Below the pieces are notes generated by a model that was not told the DNA's origin, made no database searches, and saw only the letters and a program-made list of their open reading frames with translations. A stretch of DNA of 64,000 nt from an uncultured Ruminococcus sp. (GTDB taxonomy: Bacteria; Bacillota; Clostridia; Oscillospirales; Acutalibacteraceae). Shown here piece by piece: positions 55,978 through 64,000 of the stretch. The position numbers were made by a program, and so were the translations under genes. How positions within the stretch are numbered: the stretch's first letter is position 1; every line of letters starts with the position of its first letter. Where the stretch lies: contig CAJODM010000002.1 of assembly GCA_905233755.1 (NCBI GenBank), forward strand, positions 1-64,000, written 5' to 3'.

Positions 55978-57264
55978 ATGAGTAAAGAAACGAATCCGTC
56001 TGCCCGCCAGGTGCTGACATCCTTCTTTGACGACGGCAGTTTCATCGAGACTGACGCGTATCTCAAGGGGGAAGAAGCGGCCGAGGCCATCACCGGCTAC
56101 GGTACCGTCGACGGCGTATCGGTCTATGCGTTCGCCCAGGATGCCGATGTGGCGGGCGGCGCGATGAGCACGATCCAGAGCCGCAAGCTCTCCAAGCTCT
56201 ACACCATGGCGCTCAAGACCGGCGCTCCGCTGGTCGGGTTCTATGATTCTGTCGGCGGCAAGCTGACACAGGGATGTGACCTGCTGTCCGCCTACGGCGA
56301 TATATTGCGCAAGAGCACCAAGCTCTCCGGCGTGGTGCCGCGGATCTCAGTGGTGCTGGGGAACTGTCTCGGCGCGGGCGCGCTGACCGCTGTGTCGTCC
56401 GACTTTGTCATCGTGACCGAATCGGCGCGGCTGTCTGTCGATGTACTCGCATCCGATGCGGATGCCGATACCAACCGCAAGAACGGTACCGCCCAGTTCG
56501 TCGTTCCCGATACCGCCGCCGCGATCGCGAAAGCGCGCGATATCCTCTCCTATTTGCCGTCCAATAACCTCGACGCAGCACCTGCGTTCGAGAGCGTCGG
56601 ACCCTATGACGCCCCCGATAAGTTCCCCAAGCTGATCGCCGATGCCGACTCGCTCCTATGTGTGTCCGACGGCTACGGCGACCGGTGCGTCTGCACCGCG
56701 TTTGCGAGGGTCGACGGGAGGACGGTCGGCTTTGTCGTCACCAAGGGCACCGCGATCTGTCACAAGGGCGCGAAGAAGATCTACCGATTTGTCCGGTTCT
56801 GCGACGCGTTCTCGATCCCGGTTTTGACCCTTGTCGATACCGACGGATTTCGTGAGCTGTCCGACGCGTCCGGCGTGATCGCCGCCTATACCGACGCCAC
56901 CACCGCCAAGATCGCCGTGATCTACGGCAAGGCGGTCGGAGCCGCCTATATCGCGCTTGCGGGGTCATCCTCGGGGAGCGATGCGGTATTCGCCACCGCC
57001 GATGCGATCGTCTCCCCGGTCGAGCCCGTCGCCGCCGCCTATCTGCTTGACGGTGCGATCGCCGACCTTCCCGCTGATCGGCAGCGTGCCGCCGCCGACA
57101 GCTTTGTGCGGGCGAACCTGACTGCCGTATCTGCCGCCGAGAGCGGCGCGATCGACGATATTGTCGATCAGACCACCGTGCGTGCGCGGGTGATCGCTGC
57201 ACTCGACGTGCTGTCGACCAAGCGCACCGCTTCCATCCCGAAGAAACACACCACACTGCTCTGA
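55978..57264 (+). CDS. Carboxyltransferase-domain protein (acyl-CoA carboxylase beta / transcarboxylase 12S-like)
   Basis: ITGYGTVDGVSVYAFAQDADVAGGAMS...LYTMALKTGAPLVGFYDSVGGKLTQG; GSSSGSDAVFATADAIVSPVEP. Confidence 0.88.
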   Translation: MSKETNPSARQVLTSFFDDGSFIETDAYLKGEEAAEAITGYGTVDGVSVYAFAQDADVAGGAMSTIQSRKLSKLYTMALKTGAPLVGFYDSVGGKLTQGCDLLSAYGDILRKSTKLSGVVPRISVVLGNCLGAGALTAVSSDFVIVTESARLSVDVLASDADADTNRKNGTAQFVVPDTAAAIAKARDILSYLPSNNLDAAPAFESVGPYDAPDKFPKLIADADSLLCVSDGYGDRCVCTAFARVDGRTVGFVVTKGTAICHKGAKKIYRFVRFCDAFSIPVLTLVDTDGFRELSDASGVIAAYTDATTAKIAVIYGKAVGAAYIALAGSSSGSDAVFATADAIVSPVEPVAAAYLLDGAIADLPADRQRAAADSFVRANLTAVSAAESGAIDDIVDQTTVRARVIAALDVLSTKRTASIPKKHTTLL

Positions 57265-57281
57265 GAAAGGGGTATTATGAT

Positions 57282-57647
57282 ATGAAGAACTTACGCATCA
57301 CCGTTAACGGCACCGCCTATGACGTCCAGGTCGAGGAGCTCGGCGAGACCGCCGCGCCGTCCGCTGCACCTGTCGCTGCTCCCGCTCCGGTGAAGACTCC
57401 CGTCACGCCGGCAGCGACTCCCGCTTCTCCTGCCGGCGAGACCGTGTCCGCGCCGATGCCCGGCACCATCCTCTCGATCGCTGCCACTCCCGGCAAGGCG
57501 GTCAAGAGCGGCGAGGTGTTGCTCGTGCTCGAGGCGATGAAGATGGAGAACGAGATCAAGGCGCCCCATGACGCCACCGTCGCCGCCGTGCTGGTTCAGA
57601 AGGGCGAGTCCGTCGATACCGGCGCAGCGCTCGTCACCCTTTCCTAA
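57282..57647 (+). CDS. Biotin carboxyl carrier protein
   Basis: Biotinylation motif EAMKMENEI; Ala/Pro-rich linker. Confidence 0.95.
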   Translation: MKNLRITVNGTAYDVQVEELGETAAPSAAPVAAPAPVKTPVTPAATPASPAGETVSAPMPGTILSIAATPGKAVKSGEVLLVLEAMKMENEIKAPHDATVAAVLVQKGESVDTGAALVTLS

Positions 57648-57659
57648 GAGGAGCGCCGT

Positions 57660-59060
57660 ATGAGCAAGAAGATACTGGTCACCGAGACCGCGCTGCGCGA
57701 CGCGCACCAGTCGCTGATCGCCACCCGCATGACGACCGAACAGATGCTGCCGATCCTCGACAAGCTCGACGCCGTCGGCTACCACTCGCTCGAGTGCTGG
57801 GGCGGCGCGACGTTCGATAGCTGTCTGCGGTTCTTGAACGAGGACCCGTGGGATCGTCTGCGCACCATCCGGTCTCACTGCAAGAACACCAAGCTGCAGA
57901 TGCTCTTCCGCGGTCAGAACATGCTCGGCTACCGCCACTATGCCGACGACGTGCTGGAGTACTTTGTCCGGCGTTCGGTCGCGAACGGCATCGACATCAT
58001 CCGCATCTTTGATGCGCTGAACGATATCAAGAACCTCGCCGTCGCCGTCAAGGCGGCAAAGCATGAGGGCGCCCATGCCCAGGTCGCGATCAGCTATACC
58101 ACCGGGCCGGTGTTCACCGACGAATACTTTGTCGAGTACGCCAAGCGCATCGCCGACGCCGGCGCCGATTCTATCTGTATCAAGGATATGGCAGCGCTGC
58201 TGACGCCCTACCGCACCGAGAAGCTCGTCCGCGCCATCAAGCGCGAGGTCGACCTTCCGCTGCAGCTGCATACCCACTATACCTCGGGGCTTGCGTCCAT
58301 GTGCCTGATGAAGGGGGTCGAAGCGGGCGTCGATATGATCGACACCGCGATCTCACCCCTGGCGCTCGGTACCTCTCATGCGCCGACCGAGTCGATGGTC
58401 GCCGCGTTCATGGGCACCGAGTACGACACCGGCATCGACCTCGAACAGCTCAACGAGATCCGCGACTACTTCATGACCCTGCGCGAGACGTACCTGAGCT
58501 CGGGGCTGCTCGATCCCAAGATGCTCGCCACCGACGCCAAGGCGCTGATCTATCAGGTGCCCGGCGGGATGCTGTCGAACCTTCTTTCCCAGCTCAAGCA
58601 GGCGGGCAAGGAGGATAAGCTCATCGACGTTCTCGAAGAGGTGCCGCGCGTGCGCAACGACTCCGGCTATCCGCCGCTGGTGACCCCGACCTCCCAGATC
58701 GTCGGCACCCAGGCGGTGTTCAACGTCATCACCGGCGAGCGGTACAAGATGTGTACCAACGAGTTCAAGGATCTTGTCGCCGGCAAGTACGGCACTACCC
58801 CGATCCCGATCGACCCCGAGTTTCGCCGGTCGATCATCGGCGATATGGAGCCGGTCGAGTGCCGTCCCGCCGACCTGCTCGAGCCCGAGCTCGAGAAGCT
58901 GCGCGCCGAGATCCCGCAGTATATCCTGCAGGAGGAGGACGTGCTCAGCTACGCCCAATTCCCCAAGGTCGCCGTCGACTTCTTTGAGAAGCGGCGCGAC
59001 GCTAACGCGGGGATCAACTCTGCCCTTGTCGATCGCGAGCAGAAGATCCATCCGGTATGA
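57660..59060 (+). CDS. Oxaloacetate decarboxylase alpha / pyruvate carboxylase subunit B-type carboxyltransferase
   Basis: TETALRDAHQSLIATRMTTEQML, WGGATFDSCLRFLNEDPWDRL, MLFRGQNMLGYRHYADDV. Confidence 0.95.
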   Translation: MSKKILVTETALRDAHQSLIATRMTTEQMLPILDKLDAVGYHSLECWGGATFDSCLRFLNEDPWDRLRTIRSHCKNTKLQMLFRGQNMLGYRHYADDVLEYFVRRSVANGIDIIRIFDALNDIKNLAVAVKAAKHEGAHAQVAISYTTGPVFTDEYFVEYAKRIADAGADSICIKDMAALLTPYRTEKLVRAIKREVDLPLQLHTHYTSGLASMCLMKGVEAGVDMIDTAISPLALGTSHAPTESMVAAFMGTEYDTGIDLEQLNEIRDYFMTLRETYLSSGLLDPKMLATDAKALIYQVPGGMLSNLLSQLKQAGKEDKLIDVLEEVPRVRNDSGYPPLVTPTSQIVGTQAVFNVITGERYKMCTNEFKDLVAGKYGTTPIPIDPEFRRSIIGDMEPVECRPADLLEPELEKLRAEIPQYILQEEDVLSYAQFPKVAVDFFEKRRDANAGINSALVDREQKIHPV

Positions 59061-59076
59061 TCGTCCCATACAATAG

Positions 59077-59110
59077 CAGCGCAGAGGTTGTCCGCCTCTG
59101 CGCTGTTTTT
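59077..59110 (+). terminator. Intrinsic terminator
   Basis: CAGCGCAGAGG-...-CCTCTGCGCTG-TTTTT. Confidence 0.85.
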
Positions 59111-59120
59111 CTCGGTCTGT

Positions 59121-60242
59121 TTATCCCTTGATCAGCCCGCGGCTGAACTCGTTGATCGGGACGGCGTCCTGTGCGATATTCATGAGCTCCGTCGCCCTGA
59201 TATCAACATCGAATATTTCTTTTGCGGAATTATCGAGCTTCTCATAATCCGCTTTGACCTTCACGACGGCCATGGGGCCTGCGGACGGAATCAGCTCCGA
59301 CTTCTCCTTCTTGACGCCGATCACCCTGAGATAGGGGACTGGGGTCTGCTGCATCCTGCCGGTCACGCCGAGCAGCGCATCATACAGGATCCGCCTGAGC
59401 CGCGAGCGCGTGTATCGCTTTGTTTTCAGATGCTCTAATATTTCTTCTATAGAATTATACTTTGTCGCACATTCCTTGACCCTATACTCTAGCCCCTCGC
59501 TGACCCCTGCGATCGCCGAGAGCTTTTCATGCGGCATCGTCTTCAGCCGATAGAGCAGCGCGCCCTCGATCCGCCGCTCGTCGGCGGGGTGTGTGACCGT
59601 CATCGGGGTATACGTGTCGTATGATTCCCCCGAGAGGATCATCCGGCGGATATCCTTACCGCTTGTGATCGTGTCGCTTGCTGTCGTGCTGTCGTGCATT
59701 GCGTCCTTTCGCTCGATGGCGATGGGGCGGATCGTGCGGCACGCGCGGATATACTCGAGCGCGAGGATGTTGTTCGGCTTCATTATCGCTTGTGACAACG
59801 CTGCGCCACAGACCTCGTTGACCGCCTCGCTCAGCGCGCGGGGATAGTACAGCCCCGCGTCCATCTTCTGCTTTACGATAGCGTTCACCGCGTTGTCCTC
59901 ACACGCGTCCTTGAGCTTACGGAGAACGGACAGCTCGCTCTCTGCACCGAAGCAGAGCACCTCGCACCCGAGCTGTTCTGCAATCCTGACGCCGCTCTCG
60001 GCAAAGGGTCGCGCCGATGACATCGCATATACGGTCGGCAGCTCGACCACCATGTCCGCGCCGTTTCTCAGCGCTGTCTCTGCCCGCGTGTACTTGTCGG
60101 TGATGGCAAGCGAGCCGCGCTGTACACAACTGCCGCTCATGATACAGATGATCTCGTCGGCATAGCTCTCTTTAATTTTCTCTAATAGAAATTTATGTCC
60201 ATTGTGAAACGGGTTGAACTCACATATCACAGCCGCTTTCAT
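59121..60242 (-). CDS. tRNA(Met) cytidine acetate ligase TmcAL-like nucleotidyltransferase
   Basis: MKAAVICEFNPFHNGHKFLLEKIK, IICIMSGSCVQRGSLAITDKYTRAETALRNGADMVVELPTVYA. Confidence 0.94.
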   Translation of the reverse strand: MKAAVICEFNPFHNGHKFLLEKIKESYADEIICIMSGSCVQRGSLAITDKYTRAETALRNGADMVVELPTVYAMSSARPFAESGVRIAEQLGCEVLCFGAESELSVLRKLKDACEDNAVNAIVKQKMDAGLYYPRALSEAVNEVCGAALSQAIMKPNNILALEYIRACRTIRPIAIERKDAMHDSTTASDTITSGKDIRRMILSGESYDTYTPMTVTHPADERRIEGALLYRLKTMPHEKLSAIAGVSEGLEYRVKECATKYNSIEEILEHLKTKRYTRSRLRRILYDALLGVTGRMQQTPVPYLRVIGVKKEKSELIPSAGPMAVVKVKADYEKLDNSAKEIFDVDIRATELMNIAQDAVPINEFSRGLIKG

Positions 60243-60346
60243 CATAGCCCCCAAAACTTTGAAAAATCACTTGAAAATTCCCGATAAATGTACTATCATA
60301 GTATAGGTTAAATTTGTATTTTTTTCAATACAGGAGGACGATTTTT

Positions 60347-61552
60347 ATGAAAATTCTTGTCATCAACGCCGGTTCCTCGTCGCTGAAGTATCAGCTCATC
60401 GACATGGACACCGAGGAAATGATCGCCAAGGGGAACTGTGAGCGCATCGGTCAGCAGGGCTCGTTCATCGGGCACAAGACCGCCGACGGCCGCTCGTTTT
60501 CTAAGGAGATCGATATGCCCGATCACGCCAAGGCGTTCCTTGCCGTCAGCGAGGCGTTGCTCTCCGACGAGTACGGCGTCATCAAGAACCTCGACGAGGT
60601 CGCCGCGATCGGTCACCGTATCGTTCAGGGCGGCGCGCTGTACAGCGATCCCGAGCTCGTCACCGACGAGGTCATCGCGGGCATTGAGAGCTTGATCCCG
60701 CTCGCTCCGCTCCACAACGCCGGCCACGTCCAGGCGATCCGCGGCTGCAAGGCGGTGTTCGGCGACGCGGTACCGATGGTCGTCGTCTTTGACACTGCGT
60801 TCCATTCGACCATGCCCGAGAAGGCGTATATGTACGCCGTTCCGTATGAATATTATGAGAAGTACGCCGTCCGCCGTTACGGCGCCCACGGCACCTCGCA
60901 CCGCTTTGTATCCCACGCGATGGCCAACCTGATGGGCAAGAATATCGCTGATCTGAAGCTGATCACCTGTCATATCGGCAACGGCTCGTCCATCACCGCC
61001 GTCAAGAACGGCAAGGTCGTCGATACCTCGATGGGCCTGACCCCGCTCGACGGTATCCTCATGGGCACCCGCTCGGGCTGCCTCGATCCCTCGGTCGTCA
61101 CCTTCATCGCCGAGAAAGAGAATCTCAGCCCCGCCGAGATGAACACCCTGCTCAACAAGAAGTCCGGGCTTCTCGGTATCTCGGGCGTGTCCTCCGATGA
61201 CCGCGATGTCACCAAGGCGGAGGAAGAGGGCAACCACCGCGCTGCGCTGGTGCACCAGATGCTCTACTACCAGATCGCGAAGTACATCGGTCAGTACTGG
61301 GTCGCGATGGGCGGATGTGACGGTATCGTCTTCACCGCCGGCCTGGGCGAGAACCAGCCCGCCCTGCGCGAGGCGGTCATCGAGTACCTCGGCTTTGCCG
61401 GCGTCAAGGTCGACAAGGAGGTCAACGCCGCCACCAAGGGCAAGACCGCGTTCATCTCATCCGCCGACTCGTCCATCCCCGTCGCCGTTATCGCGACGAA
61501 CGAGGAGCTCGCGATCGCCCGCGATACCAAGGCGATCGTCGAATCTCTGTAA
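60347..61552 (+). CDS. ackA: Acetate kinase
   Basis: MKILVINAGSSSLKYQLID, YGAHGTSHRFVS, CHIGNGSSITAVKNGKVVDTSMGLTPLDGILMGTRSG. Confidence 0.98.
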   Translation: MKILVINAGSSSLKYQLIDMDTEEMIAKGNCERIGQQGSFIGHKTADGRSFSKEIDMPDHAKAFLAVSEALLSDEYGVIKNLDEVAAIGHRIVQGGALYSDPELVTDEVIAGIESLIPLAPLHNAGHVQAIRGCKAVFGDAVPMVVVFDTAFHSTMPEKAYMYAVPYEYYEKYAVRRYGAHGTSHRFVSHAMANLMGKNIADLKLITCHIGNGSSITAVKNGKVVDTSMGLTPLDGILMGTRSGCLDPSVVTFIAEKENLSPAEMNTLLNKKSGLLGISGVSSDDRDVTKAEEEGNHRAALVHQMLYYQIAKYIGQYWVAMGGCDGIVFTAGLGENQPALREAVIEYLGFAGVKVDKEVNAATKGKTAFISSADSSIPVAVIATNEELAIARDTKAIVESL

Positions 61553-61565
61553 CGATATCCTGTCA

Positions 61566-61604
61566 CCGCCCGCTGCCGGAACATCCGACGGCGGGCGGTT
61601 TTTC
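61566..61604. terminator. Terminator between convergent genes
   Basis: CCGCCCGCTGCCGG-AACAT-CCGACGGCGGGCGG-TTTTT. Confidence 0.8.
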
Positions 61605-61606
61605 TG

Positions 61607-62041
61607 TCAGACCGGTCGGATGATACCGCACGCGATCTTCGTCATGGCGTTTCCTGCGGGCTGGGTGCGAAAGTCGTCGGGCATCTCGTGGATGACGACG
61701 GTCCTGCCGACGATATCCCTGACGCGGAACCGGTCGCTCCTGACTGCCAGATATGCATATCCTGAGCAGTACATCAGCGGCGGCAGATCGCCCGCGTGGC
61801 TTGGATGTGGGACGCTCAATGGATCCAGATGCCCGCCGGTCATAGCGAACGTCTCCCCGTCGCATCGTCCTCCCTCGTGGATATGAAATCCATAGAACCC
61901 CGCGCCGTTCCACGGCAGCCCATACACCTTCGCCTCTATCAGCACCGCGCCCTTCTCCTGATAGAACAGCACCGTCCCGCGGATACCGGACCCCCGTATC
62001 ACCGCTTTGGCGTTCGGCGTTCGGTTACATGATACTAGCAT
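61607..62041 (-). CDS. Cu/Zn superoxide dismutase family protein
   Basis: GFHIHEGGRCDG, TGGHLDPLSVPHPSHAGDLPPL, TVVIHEMPDDFRTQPAGNAMTKIACGII. Confidence 0.9.
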   Translation of the reverse strand: MLVSCNRTPNAKAVIRGSGIRGTVLFYQEKGAVLIEAKVYGLPWNGAGFYGFHIHEGGRCDGETFAMTGGHLDPLSVPHPSHAGDLPPLMYCSGYAYLAVRSDRFRVRDIVGRTVVIHEMPDDFRTQPAGNAMTKIACGIIRPV

Positions 62042-62050
62042 CAAAAAAAC

Positions 62051-62082
62051 ACCTCCGCATCATGCTATGCAGATACGGAGGT
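62051..62082 (-). terminator. Hairpin downstream of the MogA/MoaB-like gene that also contains the SD of the SOD-like gene
   Basis: Minus strand ACCTCCGTATC-TGCATAGCAT-GATGCGGAGGT-GTTTTTTTGATG. Confidence 0.75.
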
Positions 62083-62094
62083 TTTGTGTATCAT

Positions 62095-62568
62095 TTATTC
62101 CTTCATCCCGAGCAGCATCTCGATCCCGTGGTCGAGGTGGGGCAGGACGAACGAGAGGTTCTCGGTCGACGCCTTGACCGATCCCGGCAGGTTGAGGATG
62201 ACGCTCTGTCGTTTGATGCCGGTGATCCCGCGCGACAGCATCCCGCGCGGCGTGATCTTCATCGAGCACATCCGCATATATTCGGCGATCCCGGGCGCTT
62301 CTCTTTCGATGACCGCCGCTGTTGCCTCGGGCGTGACGTCGCGGGGCGCAAATCCCGTCCCGCCGACGGTGAGGACAAGTGGGATCAGTGCGTCACAGCA
62401 TCGTATCAGCTCGTCGATGATCCTGTTCTTCTCGTCGGGGATGACGCGATAGGATACCACCTCATATCCCGTGTCCTCCAGCAGCTTTCGGACAGCGGGG
62501 CCCGAGCGATCCTCATATTCTCCCGCCGATGCGCGGTCGCTGACAGTGATGACAGCCGCCTGTATCAT
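62095..62568 (-). CDS. MogA/MoaB family molybdenum cofactor protein
   Basis: AAVITVSDRASAGEYEDRSGPAVRKLLEDTGYEV, LVLTVGGTGFAPRDVTPEAT. Confidence 0.95.
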   Translation of the reverse strand: MIQAAVITVSDRASAGEYEDRSGPAVRKLLEDTGYEVVSYRVIPDEKNRIIDELIRCCDALIPLVLTVGGTGFAPRDVTPEATAAVIEREAPGIAEYMRMCSMKITPRGMLSRGITGIKRQSVILNLPGSVKASTENLSFVLPHLDHGIEMLLGMKE

Positions 62569-62590
62569 TTCATCTCCTCGCTCTCTGTGA

Positions 62591-63607
62591 TTATTTGCCA
62601 AATCCGCAGTCGGGATAACGGCACGGCTGACACCCAAGGCACAGCCCGCCCTCGCCGTATGCGACAAAGTCGGCTTTGGTCAGCTTCACGCCAGCGGCGA
62701 TCCGCGGCATGATAAGGTCGAACACGGTTGCCTTTGCATACATCACGCACCCCGGCAGCCCCAGCACCGGCACCCCGTCGTCAAAGTACCCGAGCAGGAT
62801 CATCGCCCCCGGCAGCACCGGTGCGCCGTAGGTGACGATATGAGCGCCGCTGCGACGGATCGCGCCCGGGGTATTGTCGTCAGGATCGACGCTCATCCCG
62901 CCGGTACACAGCACAATATCGGCACCCGCTCGCACGTCGTTGATCGCTGCGGTGATATGCGTGACGTCGTCGTCCGTGATGATATGCTTGATGGTCGTGA
63001 TACCGTAGTGCACGAGCTTTTCTTTCAATATCGGGGTGAACCGATCCTCGATGCGGCCGTGATATACCTCGCTGCCGGTAGTGACGATAGCGGCGCTGTG
63101 CAGGGAGTAGGGGATGACGCGCATCAGCGGTCCGTCTTTGGCGGTGGCCTCGGCTCTGTGCAGCTTTTCTTCCTCGATCAAGAGCGGGATGACGCGGGTA
63201 CCGGCGAGCCTGTCGCCGGCTTTGACGTCGGTATAGCCCTTTCTGGTAGCGATCATGATATCCTCGACGGCGTTCACATCGCGGATACCCTCGCGGTTGA
63301 GCACGAACAGCCCGTCACACGCAGCGCTCAGCTCGATTTTGCCTTCTTTGACCGGTGAGCAGTCGATGTTCTCGCCGCGGCAGATGGCACACAGCCGCTG
63401 TGCAGCGTCGTTCTCGTGCACCATCCCTTCCTCCATCTCATAGATATAGAGGTTCTCCTTGCCCATGCTCAGCAGGATCGGGATATCCTCCGCCTTGACG
63501 ACGTGTCCCTTAGTGAACCGCGCGCCCTTGTATTCTCCGGGGATGATCTGGGTCAGATCGTGACACAGCACATGCCCGACCGCATCCTCGGTTCGTATCA
63601 ACTTCAT
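62591..63607 (-). CDS. MoeA-like molybdopterin-binding protein with Cys-rich tail
   Basis: VLCTGGMSVDPDDNTPGAIRRSGAHIVTYGAPVLPGAMILLGYF; C-term CLGCQPCRYPDCGFGK. Confidence 0.92.
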   Translation of the reverse strand: MKLIRTEDAVGHVLCHDLTQIIPGEYKGARFTKGHVVKAEDIPILLSMGKENLYIYEMEEGMVHENDAAQRLCAICRGENIDCSPVKEGKIELSAACDGLFVLNREGIRDVNAVEDIMIATRKGYTDVKAGDRLAGTRVIPLLIEEEKLHRAEATAKDGPLMRVIPYSLHSAAIVTTGSEVYHGRIEDRFTPILKEKLVHYGITTIKHIITDDDVTHITAAINDVRAGADIVLCTGGMSVDPDDNTPGAIRRSGAHIVTYGAPVLPGAMILLGYFDDGVPVLGLPGCVMYAKATVFDLIMPRIAAGVKLTKADFVAYGEGGLCLGCQPCRYPDCGFGK

Positions 63608-64000
63608 GCGATCACCTCGATTCTGTCTCCTTTGCGGATGATCCCGCCGGTGATGACCCTCGCAAAAACCCCGCGCGTGGGCATCACACAGGTCCCGACC
63701 ATCCTTTTTATCTCACACTCGCTGTGACATTCCTTGCCGATCTGGGTGATCTCAAGCACGGCGCTACCGACTTGAACGCGCGTTAGGACGGCAAGCGAAG
63801 TCAAGCTGATCCCACGGGTGAGGAGGTTCTCGCCAAAGTCCCCGGGGGACAGCACCGCTCCACGCGCGCGCATCGTATCGACGTCCTCGTCCGACAGCAT
63901 GCTGACCTGACGGTGCCATCGCCCCGCGTGCGCGTCGCCGAGGATCCCGTGCTCTGTTATAAGCTCGGCGAACGGTACCTCGTGCTTCTTGGTTCCTTTC
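63604..64000 (-). CDS. MOSC domain protein (5' end beyond the window)
   Basis: Frame stays open to the window edge: KKHEVPFAELITEHGILGDAHAGRWHRQVSML...ENLLTRGISLTSL...VGSAVLEITQIGKECH. Confidence 0.88.
   Translation of the reverse strand, partial: KGTKKHEVPFAELITEHGILGDAHAGRWHRQVSMLSDEDVDTMRARGAVLSPGDFGENLLTRGISLTSLAVLTRVQVGSAVLEITQIGKECHSECEIKRMVGTCVMPTRGVFARVITGGIIRKGDRIEVIA

Noticed and set aside
1-64000. Defence island, prophage, retron or other mobile system
   Set aside because: I saw no reverse transcriptase, restriction-modification, phage structural, integrase or transposase signatures in any frame; absence is by eye only.

Overview
The window is a GC-rich, largely core-genome segment from a spore-forming Clostridia/Oscillospiraceae (Ruminococcus-like) bacterium. 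I saw no prophage, CRISPR array, IS transposase or recognisable defence system. Coding content includes two adjacent pullulanases (one with a dockerin and a CBM26-like module, one membrane-anchored), a GH13 amylase fused to a DUF1653-like domain, three further dockerin proteins, ruvCAB, glmM, ecfA1-A2-T-truA, a ClpE-like unfoldase, azlCD, alaS, scpAB, a carboxyltransferase/biotin carrier/pyruvate-carboxyltransferase trio, ackA and Mo-cofactor genes. RNA features are a tRNA-Gln, a THF riboswitch upstream of a folate ECF S-component, and an alaS T-box. A 29-aa SpoVM-like gene was not listed as its own ORF in the supplied track. The least explained signals are: (i) a recurrent AT-rich palindrome, roughly WTAWTTCT-N5-AGAAWTAT, at nine or more sites, several inside GC-rich coding sequence where it forces unusual codons; (ii) three tandem 101-bp non-coding units at 39.53-39.81 kb, each ending in a short hairpin and T-tract; (iii) a 184-bp dispersed inverted-repeat element sitting at convergent gene junctions; and (iv) start codons placed directly after terminator-like hairpins that bury the Shine-Dalgarno sequence. 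All product calls come from motif reading by eye. No database search was run.
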